Of a DNA stretch of 64,000 nt, positions 1-12,774 are shown piece after piece. The DNA is from Bombyx mori (taxonomy: Eukaryota > Arthropoda > Insecta > Lepidoptera > Bombycidae). Position 1 is the stretch's first letter. Each line of letters starts with the position of its first letter. Under the pieces are notes generated by a model. It was given only the letters and a program-made list of their open reading frames with translations, was not told the origin of the DNA and did no database searches. The stretch lies in NCBI RefSeq assembly GCF_030269925.1, contig NC_085131.1, positions 2,928,001 through 2,992,000 of the forward strand. The letters are read 5' to 3'. Made by a program: the position numbers and the translations under genes.

Positions 1-2277
1 AGAGAGTATCTACTCGGCGAACTGTCCCCGTGTAGCTGGGAAGATATCGAGAGCTAACTGACGCTACCGTATCTAATAAACCCAACAGGAGTCAGGAAAT
101 AAAGGGTTGCTACTTCAAAAACAATTCTCTCGCACTCTTTTGTTTTAATTCAACAAAAATCCAATTGTATAAAGTCTTTTAAGTTATTTGTTTGGAAATC
201 TATTGAGCGGTTTAAGAGTTTTTTTATTACTGGAACGCTCCAAAAGATTAATTTGAATGAAGTCTTCTGTATGGGAATTAGCTAGGTTAATTAACATTAA
301 GCTATAACTGTTGACTATATGTCTTGTATCTAGTTATTTATACGTTTCGGAAATACGGGATTAAATAATTTCCAGGTCAAATCGTCAGTACCCGTGAACA
401 TATCTCAAACTGTGCATGTATAGCAAGCACTTTTAGAAAACTAAAATGATAATCTTAAGTATCGACCTAATTTTTACTGAATCCGATTCAGTAACTTTCA
501 ATCATAAAGTTTTGAAATCAAAACAATTGCCAATAAAAAAATATATATATAAAAAAAATTATCCTCGCAACCCTAGATGGCGTAAGTGAAACTTATCGAG
601 ATGTTCTACTTTGTGACGACTTTGTAATGCTGATTGTATTTGTCGCTGCTAATTGTTAGAACCCATTTCTTGGATAAGAAAACTCACTGAAAATAAATCT
701 TAAGTTTAATAATGTTAATGGTATTAACGCAGTTTGGTAATAAATTTATTCGTGCTTAAGTTAACGTACTTAAGACGTGGTGATATTAAGAATTAAAGGT
801 TGAAGAAATACTGTTAATTGAAAGCTCTGCATGAAATTGACTTTTTTATTACTTTTCCCGAAAATATGTTGAGCACGGCAGAATTTGCAAAAGTGGATTC
901 ACTTTGCCTTTTTTTATATTAAATTAATGTGTAGCGGAATTAGATACCCTACAAAAATGTACTCTTGACTTCGTTTAAGCCTTATTAAATTTTGTTACAC
1001 TAATTTGAGGGATCCTTAATCACTGTGCTAAAAACGTAAATATTTTTAAGGGTTCCATTGAAAATTCTTTGATACGGTGACTATTTATTGGCTTGGCCCT
1101 GTTGGCTGGTTTACATTATGCTATCTTGCTTTTCATTATTTGCTCATACCACCAGTGTTACACCAGTGTTTGCATCCCCTACTACAGTTTTACGTCATAT
1201 TAGGATATATTATGAACACAATTATTTAAAATATATTTGGGTGTGATATTGCTCGGTAGACCGACGGTTCAGTATGTCACGCTCTGTATACAATTATGTA
1301 AAATTATATTGAATATGATCATAACGAGATTAAGACCACCGTTAAATATCTTGTGTTCTATGATAATATCTACCTACTACATATTCTTACCACAATTTTA
1401 CCATCGCTGCATACGCATAATCACACATAAACTGAAGAATTGTAGACTAATCTGTACACATCTTTCGAGTTCATGCTATTGTTAAAAGGATTACTTAGAA
1501 ACAATTATTTTTTTTACACTTAAGAAAAAAAAAAAACTATCAAAAAGGAAATTTAGTACATATAATGAATCTAGCTATTGAAATGTTTGTGATTATGGAA
1601 GAATTTTGGCAAAAAAAAATTAAGAAAAAAAACTAGACGGGTAAAAAATTTTTTCTTTTGTCTAAGATTATGGTTAACCTACAAATTGTATATATGGTCC
1701 TTTGGCTTTGATTTGGCCCTTTGACTTTCATGTCTAAATCTAAAATTTAAATCATTATTTCATTTTGCTTTAGCTGGGCAAACTAGTTTACATTTTTCCT
1801 GAAATTATGAACCAGTTCTAGCCAAGCCCATAGATATCATAATGTTAATGCTATGTCCCTCTCATTATTGACATCAACTGTCCCATATTCAACTCTGCTT
1901 TCGAAGGTAACAATAAAATTGATGACGATAATTGCAAAGTCAAAAATTAAAACCAACCTGAACTACGGGAAGATACGTAAGCGAACTCTAAATTTATCCC
2001 CGCACAAAAGTTATTACTGAATTCGACTACTCCATACGGGCATTAAGTAAATTGCACGACCTTATCTCGCTGCGAACTCGAACGAAAGGAATCTTCAATG
2101 GCCTCCCTAATGGGAAACTCGTTAAATTTGGTTATATTGGCGTTAGGGTTGATTTGTCACATTTAAGTACCTACACGAAATTTAGAATACTGAATAAGTA
2201 TTTACCATCGAATGGATTAGGTTACTTGAATTAATGAGTAATGCTTTTGTTTCTTAAACGGTACAAACAATTTTAAG
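1..2277. other. AT-rich sequence, nothing recognised
   Basis: Only short frames (82 codons at most) without domain motifs are present. No repeat family, RNA gene or splice-bounded exon could be supported. Confidence 0.5.
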
Positions 2278-2520
2278 CTTTTTTTTATTGCTTAGATGAT
2301 TGGACGCGCTCACAGTCGACCTGGTGTTAAGTGGTTATTGGAGCCCATAGACATCTACAACGTAAATGCGCCACCCACCTTGAGATATAAGTTTTAAGAT
2401 CTCAGTATAGTTACAACGGCTGCCCTATCCTTCAAACCGAAACGCATTACTGCTTCACGGCAGAAATAGGTAGGGTGGTGGTACCTACCCGCGCGAACTC
2501 ACAAGAAGTCCTACCACCAG
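2278..2520 (-). mobile_element. Bm1 SINE, body copy
   Basis: The poly-T end at left is followed by ATTGCTTAGATG, the LINE-like tail, GTAAATGCGCCACCCACCTT, ATTACTGCTTCACGGCAGAA and CCTACCACCAG. The element is therefore on the minus strand and truncated at its usual body boundary. I recognise the family as Bm1, the abundant silkworm SINE. Confidence 0.88.
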
Positions 2521-3492
2521 TAAAAAACCAGTACCAGTAAAGTACCAGTTTAGTATTCTTGTGAAGAGAAGGTTATTCGGTAAATCAAATTAGATCGTAA
2601 GAGAAAGAAAATTAGATTTTAGAAGTTCATCGGTATGGCTGCTTTACATCATATAGGAAGGAAGGCTTAATTTACAATTTCATATTCACCAACCTTTCTT
2701 CAGTAAGATCGACATTTTCACTTGTACATAATATAATATATCGCATTTTTAGGACGTTTTAAAGTGAAATAAAATTTAAAGATACTTCAATTATAATGTT
2801 ATTTCTACCACCTTTTTGGCAGTAAGGTGAAAAGTTATATTTAAAATTTACAAAAATCTCCCTTTTGTTAATAACAAAATTATAGTTATGAATCATTAAA
2901 ATCTCTACGGCTCACGTAAACTCGTTACTGGAAACAACGGAGTTCGTATCAGATTTCAATTAGAGATTATCTTGATAAGAATCTAATCACGACCAATTAA
3001 CATGGACCTACTATTTCATCTTTTGGTTGTATCTTCGTTTAGTTAAAAACCAAGTTCGTTGAACTGCTCGAAGCTCATCTAACATCGGTAGCTTCCAGTA
3101 ATTAAGTATTCCTTTTGAAACGACTCTCAGTAAATGCTTTTATAACTTTAAAGATAAGTAATTTGAAATTAACACAAGGTTTATGCTATCATTCCTTATC
3201 TGATCCCAGCTAAACTACAGATAAGATGAGACCCGCCTTTATAGATCGACTTGTAAATACATTCTACGGAGAGATACTGAGAAATTTGTTAATTTTATGT
3301 TGAAATTATATTTTCTTGGTGAATGTTTATGAACTAATGAACAAGTTATCTCCACTTAAACAGCTATTTTCGTGGAGTAAATGTGTCCATCTACAGTGCG
3401 TTTTCAGAGATCAATTTTGTTTAGCTTATCTACAAGCATCACCCGTCTCATTGAGCGTGGTCAGGCGCTCACAACTCATAGCTACAGTTATT

Positions 3493-3686
3493 TTACTGAT
3501 ACTAAGGCGTCTTGTGTACTGACACTGGTACGAAATACGAAGCAGTAATGCGTTACAGTTGGGGCAGTCGTTTTAGTGTTAGAACTTAGTGCCGGTATTA
3601 ATGTTACTGATGTCTGTAAGCTGCGGTAACCACTTAAGACTAGGTGGGCCCTGATATCATTGAGCATCTTATACAAATAAAAAAAG
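3493..3686 (+). mobile_element. Bm1 SINE, old degenerate copy
   Basis: The sequence GTCTTGTG, CGAAGCAGTAATGCGTTACA, GGGGCAGTCG, GGTAACCACTTAAGACTAGG and AAATAAAAAAAG follows the Bm1 order, with several deletions and many substitutions. Confidence 0.72.
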
Positions 3687-3965
3687 ATAATAAATTACTG
3701 AAACGGTATCTGCAAATGTACTATGGATAAAGGCAGCAGTTTGAAGTGGTGAGGCGGTAGTTATCACAGAATAGTTCAAATCTGGCAAAAACCTGAACAA
3801 GACTAATTAATATTTTTGCACATTACAAGTTTCCAACCCTTATCGCGCAGACACTCGCATGGTGGAATATTTTCCCTTTCTTGTTGTTACTACATATAAT
3901 GCACTCTAGTTCAATGGCGTAATATCGCGTATCTTTGGCATATTAATGGTAATAATAAAGGGTTC

Positions 3966-4082
3966 TCGGTAGACAGCGGCTTGGCTCTGCCCCAGGCATT
4001 GCTGACGTCCACGGGCGACAGTAACCACTCACCATTAGGTGGGCCGTATGCTCGTTTGCCTATAAAGGCAATAAAAAAAAAA
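3966..4082 (+). mobile_element. Solo 3' end of the 22-kb LINE family
   Basis: It matches the last ~110 bp of the intact LINE: GGCTTGGCTCTGCC, the CATTGCTGACGTCCA segment, then GGTGGGCCGTATGCTCG and GCAATAAAAA. It is 5'-truncated, as expected from incomplete reverse transcription, and ends in poly-A at about 4073-4082. Confidence 0.85.
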
Positions 4083-4470
4083 CTTTGATAAATATATCTG
4101 GCATAACTTTATTAGAGCTCGAGAAATAAATAAATAATTAATTACAATTAAAAATAAAAATTCAAGTAATTCGCGTACCATTTTTCTAATCTAGTTTATA
4201 GTTCCTAGATTGAAATTCAATTTTCTAATCAGCGGTGGTAAAGTTCAATTGAACATAAATATGTAAAAGCAACGTTAACACAAAACGATATCACTGTTCA
4301 TCTCAATGCTATAGAATCGACAGAAGATAAATTGAATTCGCGTCTAAAATCGAAATAAATAACACAAGAGACACTTAATATTTCAATTCGCGTTGCACTG
4401 GATCTTTTCAAGGAGGTAATGAAATCGATAATCTTTGTCAAAACCTTAACAGGGGCCTTATATCGTCATT

Positions 4471-5015
4471 TCGCATTAAAAGTGTAAAATTTCCAAAAAT
4501 CTTCGAAATTGAGTTAATATGCGGAATTATTTGGTATCACCAGTATTTTTCTCATAAATACTGTCAAAAGAGCGGAGTTTAGTTTTAGTTTTTTTTTTTT
4601 TAGTTACCTATATTTTGACTACTATTAACAAAATTAATACATAATTTTATCTTACTTTAAAAGACAGATAATGTAACTGGTAAAAACTAAAAAATAAATG
4701 TTGCAAAGATGATTAGTATTAAAAATATCACATGTTAAAAACCTTTAAAACACTCTCCTGTAAAATTTAGTAAGTTTTATTTATTTATTTTTTATTGATT
4801 AGTTGGGTAGACGAGCTCACAGCCCACCTGGTGTTAAGTGGTTACTGGAGCCCATGGACATCTACAACGGCTGCCCCACCCTTCAAACCGAAACGCATTA
4901 CTGCTTCACAGCAGAAATAGGCAGGGTGGTGGTACCCACCCGCGCGGATTCACAAGAGGTCCTAACACCCGTAAAAGTTTTGAAATTATACAGTTTTAAT
5001 GCGAGAACACGATAT
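4471..5015 (+). repeat. Duplicated AT-rich block, copy 1 (SINE-occupied)
   Basis: It starts TCGCATTAAAAGTGTAAAAT and matches 5967-6312 almost base for base through GCAAAGATGATTA and ATCACATGTTAAAA. It resumes after the inserted Bm1 with TTTTGAAATTATAC and TTTTAATGCGAG. The two copies start 1496 bp apart in the same orientation. The block may be a local duplication or two copies of an unnamed repeat. Confidence 0.85.
4779..4970 (-). mobile_element. Bm1 SINE with internal deletion, inside duplicated block
   Basis: The flanks GTAAGTTTT (4770-4778) and GTAAAAGTTTT (4971-4981) are the target duplication, confirmed by the uninterrupted site near 6268-6276. About 60 bp of the Bm1 body are missing: ATCTACAACG joins directly to GCTGCCCC. 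In other copies ACAACG occurs at both edges of that stretch, so the deletion joined two short repeats. Confidence 0.87.
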
Positions 5016-5270
5016 TTTATCATGTTTACCTGCTGTGATATGTCCATGCTTATTCACTCCCTGTACAAGTTTAACTAGAACGAGCACATCTCTTCCAGGT
5101 ATCGGGCAAACTTCGAGACTGGAATGTGAAATTATTCATAGCGCACACATCTATCGCCCTTTTTAGGTATATCAAACCAAGTTTAGACATCTGCGCCACT
5201 TTTAGACGCTAACATTTAACTGGGAATAACGCTAGAAATATACGTGGTTTTTTTTTGCAGTATATATATA

Positions 5271-5514
5271 TTTTTTTTTTATTGCTTAGATGGGTGGACG
5301 AGCTCACAGCCCACCTGGTGTTAAGTGGTTACTGGAGCCCATAGACATCTACAACGTAAATGCGCCACCCACCTTGAGATATAAGTTCTAAGGTCTCAGT
5401 ATAGTTACAACGGCTTCCTCACCCTTCGAACCGAAACGCATTACTGCTTCACGGCGGAAATAGGCGGGGTGGTGGTACCTACCCGTGCGGACTCCCAAGA
5501 GGTCCTACCACCAG
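5271..5514 (-). mobile_element. Bm1 SINE, body copy
   Basis: It has ten T, ATTGCTTAGATGGGTGGACG and the full body to CCTACCACCAG. It lies between the two copies of the duplicated block and is close to the consensus of the family in this window. Confidence 0.9.
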
Positions 5515-5966
5515 TAGAAAAAATTTAATTTTACCACTTTTGTCATGATAGTAATAATAACCATAATAAATTCCAAACATTCCATTCAGACGACTTAGAG
5601 TTAAAAACACCGGAAATGTAAACATTGCTAATTACATTAAAATTTCTACTTCCCTACTAATTACTCTAATTATTGATCTCCTTTATACTTGTAATGAACA
5701 GGGTTGTCAGCTTTAGAGCCTTTAAGGATAATCATTATAATGTTGGCTTTTAATCGTCTTTGCCGAGTATCGAGTACTTTCGCAATAAAAATTCAGTTCG
5801 CCAATCTTAATATTGACATTTTTCTGATTCTTTTTTCACTCTTCCAAAGAGTTCTCAATACAATTTATGGCTATAAATGATTCAGTAACTTAAACTGGTA
5901 GTGTGGCATTATTACATATCATCGTCACATTAGCCTGAGTGGAATTACTCGTAAAACATCTTTTTT

Positions 5967-6312
5967 TCGCATTAAAAGTGTAAAATTTCCAAAAATCTTC
6001 GAAATTGACTTAAAATGCGGAATCATTTGGTGTCACCAGTATTTTTCTCATAAATACTGCCAAAAGAGCGTAATTAAGTTTTAGTTTTTTTTTTTTAGTT
6101 GACCTATGTTTTGACTACTATTAACAAAATTAATGTCATAATTTTATCTTACTTTAATAGACAGATAATGTAACTGGTAAAAAATAAAAAATAAATATGT
6201 ATTGCAAAGATGATTAATATTAAAAATATCACATGTTAAAACTTTAAAACGCGCTCCTGTAAAATTAGTAAGTTTTGAGATTATACTGTTTTAATGCGAG
6301 AAGACGACATGT
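5967..6312 (+). repeat. Duplicated AT-rich block, copy 2 (empty SINE site)
   Basis: It is collinear with 4471-5015 but lacks the SINE: AATTAGTAAGTTTTGAGATTATAC is continuous at about 6264-6286. Differences from copy 1 are scattered substitutions and 1-4 bp indels. Confidence 0.85.
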
Positions 6313-8049
6313 TCGGTGAAAACGTACCTACGAGAGAATTTGCGTAAAACGACAAAACGCGTATGCACAAAAAAAGCTAAATAAACTATGCCGCTTAAAT
6401 ATCCAGAAAACCTCGGAAACCTTCCAAATTAGGACAGACATTTTAGGAAAAACGCTCGGCTGGAAACCCTCACTCCGAATCCCACAAAAGAACGTTAGAC
6501 CCTTCTATACGTTTCGCTAGCACATGTTAATTTAATTAAAACAAGAATATGCTCCCGGAAAGGTATACCTTTCGCTTTGTACAAGCAGTTTGTTAGTGTT
6601 TTTTGATGCAATTAACATATTTCTTCAATTAGCTTATGGGATGATGCCTTTCGTGAATATTGTGGTCCGATGTTTTTTATTTAAATATCTGTTTTCCTAA
6701 ATACCACAGTCTGTTTGGGCAAAACAGATTCGATATTATTCATTGCAGCATCTTCGATTAGAACTAAGGAGGTTTTTACTTGTCCATGAAAAGTTTTTGT
6801 TTAAGAAAATCCCATTTCCAATAAGACGAATAAATTAGAATAAAAAACGCAACAATAATAAAATACATGAATTGAGTCGACTAGTATCAAAGCCGGCAAT
6901 GTGACTTTTGGACAATTATTGGTAAATCAGAAAAACGAATTATTGACTTTGTATTCCATTGGCAGTCACAAAACTCTTCTGAACGACATCTTAGATAAAT
7001 AACAGGTTAAGTATTAACCTTTATTTAATGCAGGTTTTGAACCATATTCTTTGAAGGAGACGATTATATTCAAATCAATCTGTATTGACATATCAATAAA
7101 TTTTTTTTGTCCAAATGCACAGATTGCCACCTTTCATAATAGACGACTCAATTATTTTGTTCACTTCACGACACTACGCAGTCTTTTACGGAACGCCGGC
7201 TACCCAAAAGGCCAAACTTACCTCCGAAATAGAGGCCTTCCCAAACCGAGCATGCTTTAAATTCCCAACCCAGACGTGTTCGTTACAATTTCTAAAAATG
7301 TAGGACAGAACCCGAGAAAAGAATCGTTAAAGTATTTATAAATAATTCACAAAATTCTGAATACGTCATGCCCAACAATTTAAGACAAAGTTTATTATCA
7401 GTCACGTTCAAATTCACAGACTCGAAAACACCACCACAATATTTTCAAAGTGTAAAACATTCCTTCACACAAAGTTCGGTATTCTGAGGAGTTTCCGTGC
7501 GCAACTGCAATTCTCAAACTACATACAATCCCGAAACTCATACAAAACTTCGAATAACATCATGCGTCCACAGAACAGGACCCACCGCTCCCCGAATACT
7601 AATAAGTTAATCTTTTATATCACGTTTTCGTGAAACAAAGAGATGAGGGCAAGTATGAGATAAGGCGACCACTTTACAATGATCCTCCGTCGTAAAACAT
7701 TTCCATCGGTGAAATCTTACTTTCGAATAAACTAGGGAGGCAGGGGGGGCCTGGTTTATGATTTAAACCAGCGGCGGTCGAGTGTGAGGCCGTATTAAGC
7801 AGCAAGGGAATTATGAAGCATTCGCTCCTCTGAATACTAATAGATCGTTCTGGATGTTCGGACAGTCTCGAGCGAAATAATTGTGGAAGCTTTCGTAATG
7901 TGTGACTAACGTTTTTACGGTACATTCAGATGGTAATGATGGCTTTTGGTAGTTCGGTGTCTATAATGAGATTTTTACGTCCTTTTGTTCAATTATAGTT
8001 CGTAGGTTTTTAAGTAAGAAAACTTATTGAAAATTTCTTCGTTATTTAT
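6313..8049. other. AT-rich sequence, nothing recognised
   Basis: The 7676-7925 part is somewhat GC-richer, with an 83-codon minus frame lacking any known motif and a GGGAGGCAGGGGGGG tract (about 7735). No feature can be supported. Confidence 0.45.
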
Positions 8050-8180
8050 TTTTTATTGAATAGAAAGATGAAAGAGTTTACGGCCCAACTGGTTATGTGG
8101 TTACCTGATACTATTGAAACCATAACGTGAATCCCGCCACCTTGGGAAATAAGGTTCGTATCTCATAACCATACAGACTT
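8050..8180 (-). mobile_element. Bm1 SINE, old 5'-truncated copy
   Basis: TTTTTTATTGAATAGAAAGATG, TTACGGCCCAACTGGTTATG, CGCCACCTTGGGAAATAAGG and TCTCATAACC follow the 3' half of Bm1 with many changes. The 5' half is absent. Confidence 0.6.
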
Positions 8181-10018
8181 AGAATAAATACGCCCTAAAA
8201 CAAGTAATTAAACAAAGCAATCAAAAACTAAATCGAAATAACACCTAAAGCTATGATATCTATACGTTTGAGCCACGACTTAACATCAAATGGCTCGTCT
8301 ACATTTAGAGGTATGAAAAAAAATCACAGAAAATACAACGAAAGCTCTTTAACATTCAATTAGCACGTCTTTTCTTTCTTCAAAAGGAAAAAAAAAACAA
8401 ACCCGAAAAACATTCAAAATCAGTAAAAACACAAGACGCGGTACAGCGAGGATGAAGTATCGACAAAATTTCAAACACCCCTCCCCTCATTTGTATGGAC
8501 CGAGCGGATACTGTAAATGGTCGTACTGTTTTGAATAAATCTTTGGCTTAAATACTAACTCGATAAGAGGAACGTGAATGCCAAGGTTCAGTGAATTGAA
8601 AAAGGGCTAGCGCTATTCGCGTTTCGTGTTTTAGCATCTTGGATTTGTGTTTATCGAATGACCTGTTGATTTTTCGTCACCTAAGAATCAGAATGGTAAT
8701 TTTAGAATGTAGCGTCTCATTTCTTCGATGTTTCAGGCTACGACTTGTTTTGGGTCGGATTAAAGTCACCTTGAAGGATTCGAAAAGACACAAATGTTTG
8801 ATGATGAATTAAAATTAAAATTGTAAATTGCTCTTAATCTAATTAGCTTAATGTAATGAGATTTTTCGTAAGTTCTAGATTTATTAAAATTTTATACAGC
8901 ATTTTTCATATAATAAAGACGGCAAAACATGGTTTTTTTATGGTAAAGTAATGACACTGACTATCATCTGTTATTCAGGAGCTAGTAGCTGATCTCTCAA
9001 ATAACTCCTCGATGGTACAATGGAATCACTTAGCTCAGAGGATCAAAAATGTGCAGTTAATTTAACCAACAGTTAAAATGTGCATTACTTTTAATAATGC
9101 TAATACGGATGCGTGATATGGATGAGTTTTTAAATCAACCCTTTGATATCTGTTTTGCTTATTCTCTTTATCCTTCCACATTCATATTTCAATGCCAGTA
9201 CTATTGCCTCTTACCGTAAATTGGCAAATAATACTGGTCCAGTAAGTATCAGTGATTCTTCAGTTCCATTGAATCTAATGGTTTAAATTTGTCGCATATG
9301 TACTTTGGTAATGTAAATCCTATAAAAATTAGTAAATGATGCTTATTATTCTTTGGATTTGTTGCATTACATCCTGTATCGAGTTCATCAAGAAATCAGT
9401 TCAAACTAGATTACAAAATTCTGCAGCAAATTAGGAAGCGAAGGAAAGCGATTTGATAAAAACTTCGCAAACCGAACACTCATTTTGGGTGTCTTCAATA
9501 CATTACAATAATAGAACACAAAAGCGGAAAAACTAAGACAAATCTTACTATTCGCAGCAAAAACCCCGGGTACATTATCACAATACACATCATCCTAAAA
9601 CCCTTGGCCTCATTAGCGGAATAGAAATGGAAATAACTAACTAGTGACCAATATAATATTATCTTTCACATTAGCCGTGATATACGCTGACTCACACACT
9701 ACAATTACGTTTAATGAATTGTCCAAGTCCCAGTGCAGACGTTGGGAGAATAATAATTGAGATGAGATACCGTTACTTATTTTTCTGTGATTTTAGACAA
9801 AATTGAAGACGTTTCTCTTAATTTTACTGTTTGACTTACACAATTGCTACAATATTTTGATGGATAATCTCAAAATCCACGGTTCGGGTGTCAGGGGATA
9901 CGATTAGGGGGCCACGACCTCTAGCATGGATACTAACTGCCACAGTAGTTTTAATTAATTCTAATGAGGAAAAGCTTTACTTCAATAAACTTCTCCCTTT
10001 CGGATTCTTCCATCTCCC
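8181..10018. other. AT-rich sequence, nothing recognised
   Basis: No repeat or coding signal was found. Frames are 60 codons or shorter. Confidence 0.5.
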
Positions 10019-10083
10019 GCTTTTTATTTATTTATTGCATAGATGGGTGGACGAGTTCACACCCCACCTGATGTTAAGTGGTA
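10019..10083 (-). mobile_element. Bm1 SINE, 3' end only
   Basis: TTATTGCATAGATGGGTGGA, CGAGTTCACACCCCACCTGA and TGTTAAGTGGTA are the last 65 bp of Bm1. This is a strong 5' truncation. Confidence 0.75.
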
Positions 10084-10135
10084 TTTTTGCTTAATTATAG
10101 TAATAAATTGAAATCTTCCAATTTTACTTTTTTCT

Positions 10136-10320
10136 CTATCTGGTAGCCTAAGAGGCTATCACAGCTACGCCCGGAAGGGTAGGTGTGCTCACGGGCTCAA
10201 CCTGAAAGAATTTGCTAACATTAGCCGTAGGAAGAGCAGTTCTTCGCAGAATCTACCACCGGATCGGAATTGCAACTGAGAAGATCCAACGAGAAACTCA
10301 GTGGGCTCAGCTATGTACTA
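10136..10320 (-). mobile_element. 3' end of a silkworm LINE (tail family E)
   Basis: One of six copies of a tail with these landmarks on the sense strand: CCCACTGAGTTTCTCG, GGATCTTCTCAGTG, CGATCCGGTGGTAGATTCTG, CGAAGCA, GTTAGCA, TGAGCTCACCTAC, then TAGCCTCTTAGGCTACCAG. This copy is minus, ends at the GTAGCCTAAGAGGCTA hairpin-like stretch, and is 5'-truncated. I recognise it as a common Bombyx LINE tail but do not give it a name. Confidence 0.7.
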
Positions 10321-10674
10321 CGTATTAAGTTATAAAAAAATATAATGAGGAAAAAAAAACATGTCCATACTTTTAACCTTATAAAGCATAGCTACCTTAC
10401 GTAAACAAAGCATAACTACCATCGATATAAAAACTATCGTGATAGGAATCAAAGAAATATTTACAGTAACCATAAAGTAGGATTGGACAAACGGTTAAGA
10501 TTCAATAAAGGTCGCTCAAAAAAAAAGATAAAAAAAAGGCGAACACACCGTCCGACCGATACCGCACATAATCGTGATCGAACGATTACGTATCGGCTGA
10601 TAAATATCTCACTCTGACAGTAATGTCTTCATTACTACAACCAGTTCGAGCGGTTGATTGTGGCCAATATTGCC

Positions 10675-11196
10675 AGGTGCACAGAGTGAGGTGTGGCTAT
10701 GAGTTAACAAACACAAGCTTGTTGTGCCGATGAGTAGGTTACATAAGATACGAAATTCATTCGAGTGTTTGTCTGTGCGCCTGTACAACAAAATCCCACA
10801 AGATGTTCAGAACCTACATATACATAGGTTTAAGAAAACTATTAAAGAACATATGTGCAATAAAGCTTACTATAAAGTCAATGATTATCTAGAAGATTGC
10901 ACAAAGTGAGAATGAGTTGCTCGCTCCGGGCATTTCAATATTGTAATAATTGTTACGTTATAATACTCATTGTAAAAATGAATATTTAAAAAAAATCTAA
11001 TATTTGTTTTAAAAAAATCTATTTTTTTTTTATCTAATATAAAAAAAGACATGCCCGCTGAGTTTCTTGCGAATTCTTCTCAGGACGGAGGCTAATTCTT
11101 GTGAATTGGCGGTAGTTCTTTTGACGTTCAACAAGTATGTACTTTCATTTATGTTGAATAAAACTTTTTTATTTGATTTGATTTGATTTGATTTGA
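10675..11196 (+). mobile_element. 3' end of a CR1-type LINE with (TTTGA)n tail
   Basis: A coding remnant (10711-10909) reads LVVPMSRLHKI...LYNKIPQDVQNL...YYKVNDYLED and then stops. This is the familiar C-terminal end of CR1/Jockey-group polymerases in moths. Upstream, GY and TN-KHK codons are still visible but the frame is shifted by indels. A 3' UTR of about 270 bp follows (GAGTTGCTCGCTCCGGGC, then GCCCGCTGAGTTTCTTGC), ending in GAATAAAAC and repeats of TTTGA instead of poly-A. A second copy of the UTR is at 47911-48175. The CR1 assignment is from memory of the motif. Confidence 0.8.
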
Positions 11197-12489
11197 ATAG
11201 TATTAAGACAGAGAATCAAACTGTGAAGTGGAGTTTAGAATTGATCTAGATAATAAAAATGGTATAGGCACATGATATTGTATCCGTGAGGGTTAGCCAA
11301 ATAGAGAGTCACACCAGGGTCTTCTGAATTCAAAAGAGCAAACCGTCAGATTATGGTATGGTTTGATCTCGATCCTCTAAACATCATCTCCCTATCCTAA
11401 ATTAAATTGCTTGCGAAAAGATACAAGTGATTTAAAGCACGCTCTTTCAAAATAAATATAATTAAAATACAAATGTGGTGTCGTGGGACGTCAGGTAGGA
11501 ACGAAGTTCCTTCGGCTAATGTAGAATCGACACAATTTGCAAAAAAAAAATCGTGCTCAATTTTATGTAGGTTTTCTTGATTTTTCTCTTAAATTTTGCT
11601 GATTAGTTTTTATTTAAGTATTTAGGAAATTCAGTATTTTAGGAAATAATAAATTACGTAAAATAGAAAGAGAATGGATGAGAGAACGAAAAGAAAGAGG
11701 GAGAAAGAGAAAGGTATTATACACTACTCGCTTGTGTATGCGACTGTCGCGTCTGCGCACGTCTCATTTAACGGTTTTATTCCACGCACTTTTTTCCACG
11801 GATTTTTTCTTACGGTTTTACTATCACGTAAAGTGCCGTAAGGAACTTCGTTCCAATAAAACGAATATTTTTTTGGTGTGAATGCTGTCTATGGTTACAT
11901 AGATGGTTTATTAGCTTATAGATTGGCAGCGTAGTACTACTTTAGGGAATATATTAGAACCAGTAACAAAGGACAGGTAACAGGCAAGACGTTCCCAAAA
12001 ATTCGTGTTTTTCATCCATTTAGTTACATTTACAAAGACCGGGTTTTACTAGTACTCAGTCTAATTAAGAACTGATTAAAGAATTTATGTAAATCTGATC
12101 CTAATTACGTACGTTTGCCCTGTTACTGTTTCTAGTGAATCGTACAGAATATAACCACAGTGAATTTCGGACTAAAAACCGTACGAAGCCTTACGAAATA
12201 CAAAGCGTGTTTGAGATCTGAAACCTCAAATAAATCGAGTGCCAAATGAAAGTCTATCGAAGCTCGCATAGTTATAAACTTAAAGCTCAAACAAACGATG
12301 AACTTAAAAGCGATCAGTTTCCGGTTTGTACAGATATGCTTTGATGTGGAATCCAATGCTCCCTTCGGTCCTGTTAGTATTCGTAACAAAGTTTTGGGCT
12401 CTCCGCTTTTAGATTTGTATCGATAATGTATGTTTCAAATACATTAGGTATATGAAATGTGTTTAATTTTCATGAATACTATAAGACTA
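11197..12489. other. AT-rich sequence, nothing recognised
   Basis: A purine-rich stretch (11660-11720, GAGAAAGAAAG type) gives a 67-codon frame of low complexity. An 85-codon minus frame at 12132-12389 has no motif. Confidence 0.45.
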
Positions 12490-12740
12490 CTAGCTGTACC
12501 CGTCCGCTTCGCTGGCCATTTAAAATTAACATTATAATTTTTCACCCCCACAAAGATTCTCATAATTAACGCCCCCGCAACTGGTGTAGGGAGTCCAACA
12601 CTCATATAAATGTTAGCCTATCCATTAAGTACATGTATTTTCTACATGGATACCAAGTTTCAAGTCAATCGGATGCATAGTTCAGTAGTTATAACGGAAC
12701 ATCTGTAAAAACCATTATAGTTTTATATATTAAGTATAGA
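12490..12740 (-). mobile_element. Small non-autonomous Helitron, family A
   Basis: On the minus strand it starts TCTATACTTAATATATAA and ends AGCGAAGCGGACGGGTACAG-CTAG. It sits between A and T (12489, 12741) as Helitrons do. The middle (GGTTTTTACAGATGTTCCG, CCGATTGACTTGAAACTTGG, ACATGTACTTAATGG) matches the copy at 14732-14957. No Rep/helicase frame is present. Confidence 0.78.
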
Positions 12741-12774
12741 TTTCTGCTCCTGGTCTTGTGATTTTTAATTTATT

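Noticed and set aside
4803..5078. 91-codon frame, and similar short frames over other Bm1 copies
   Set aside because: They arise by chance from the SINE sequence and recur wherever Bm1 occurs.
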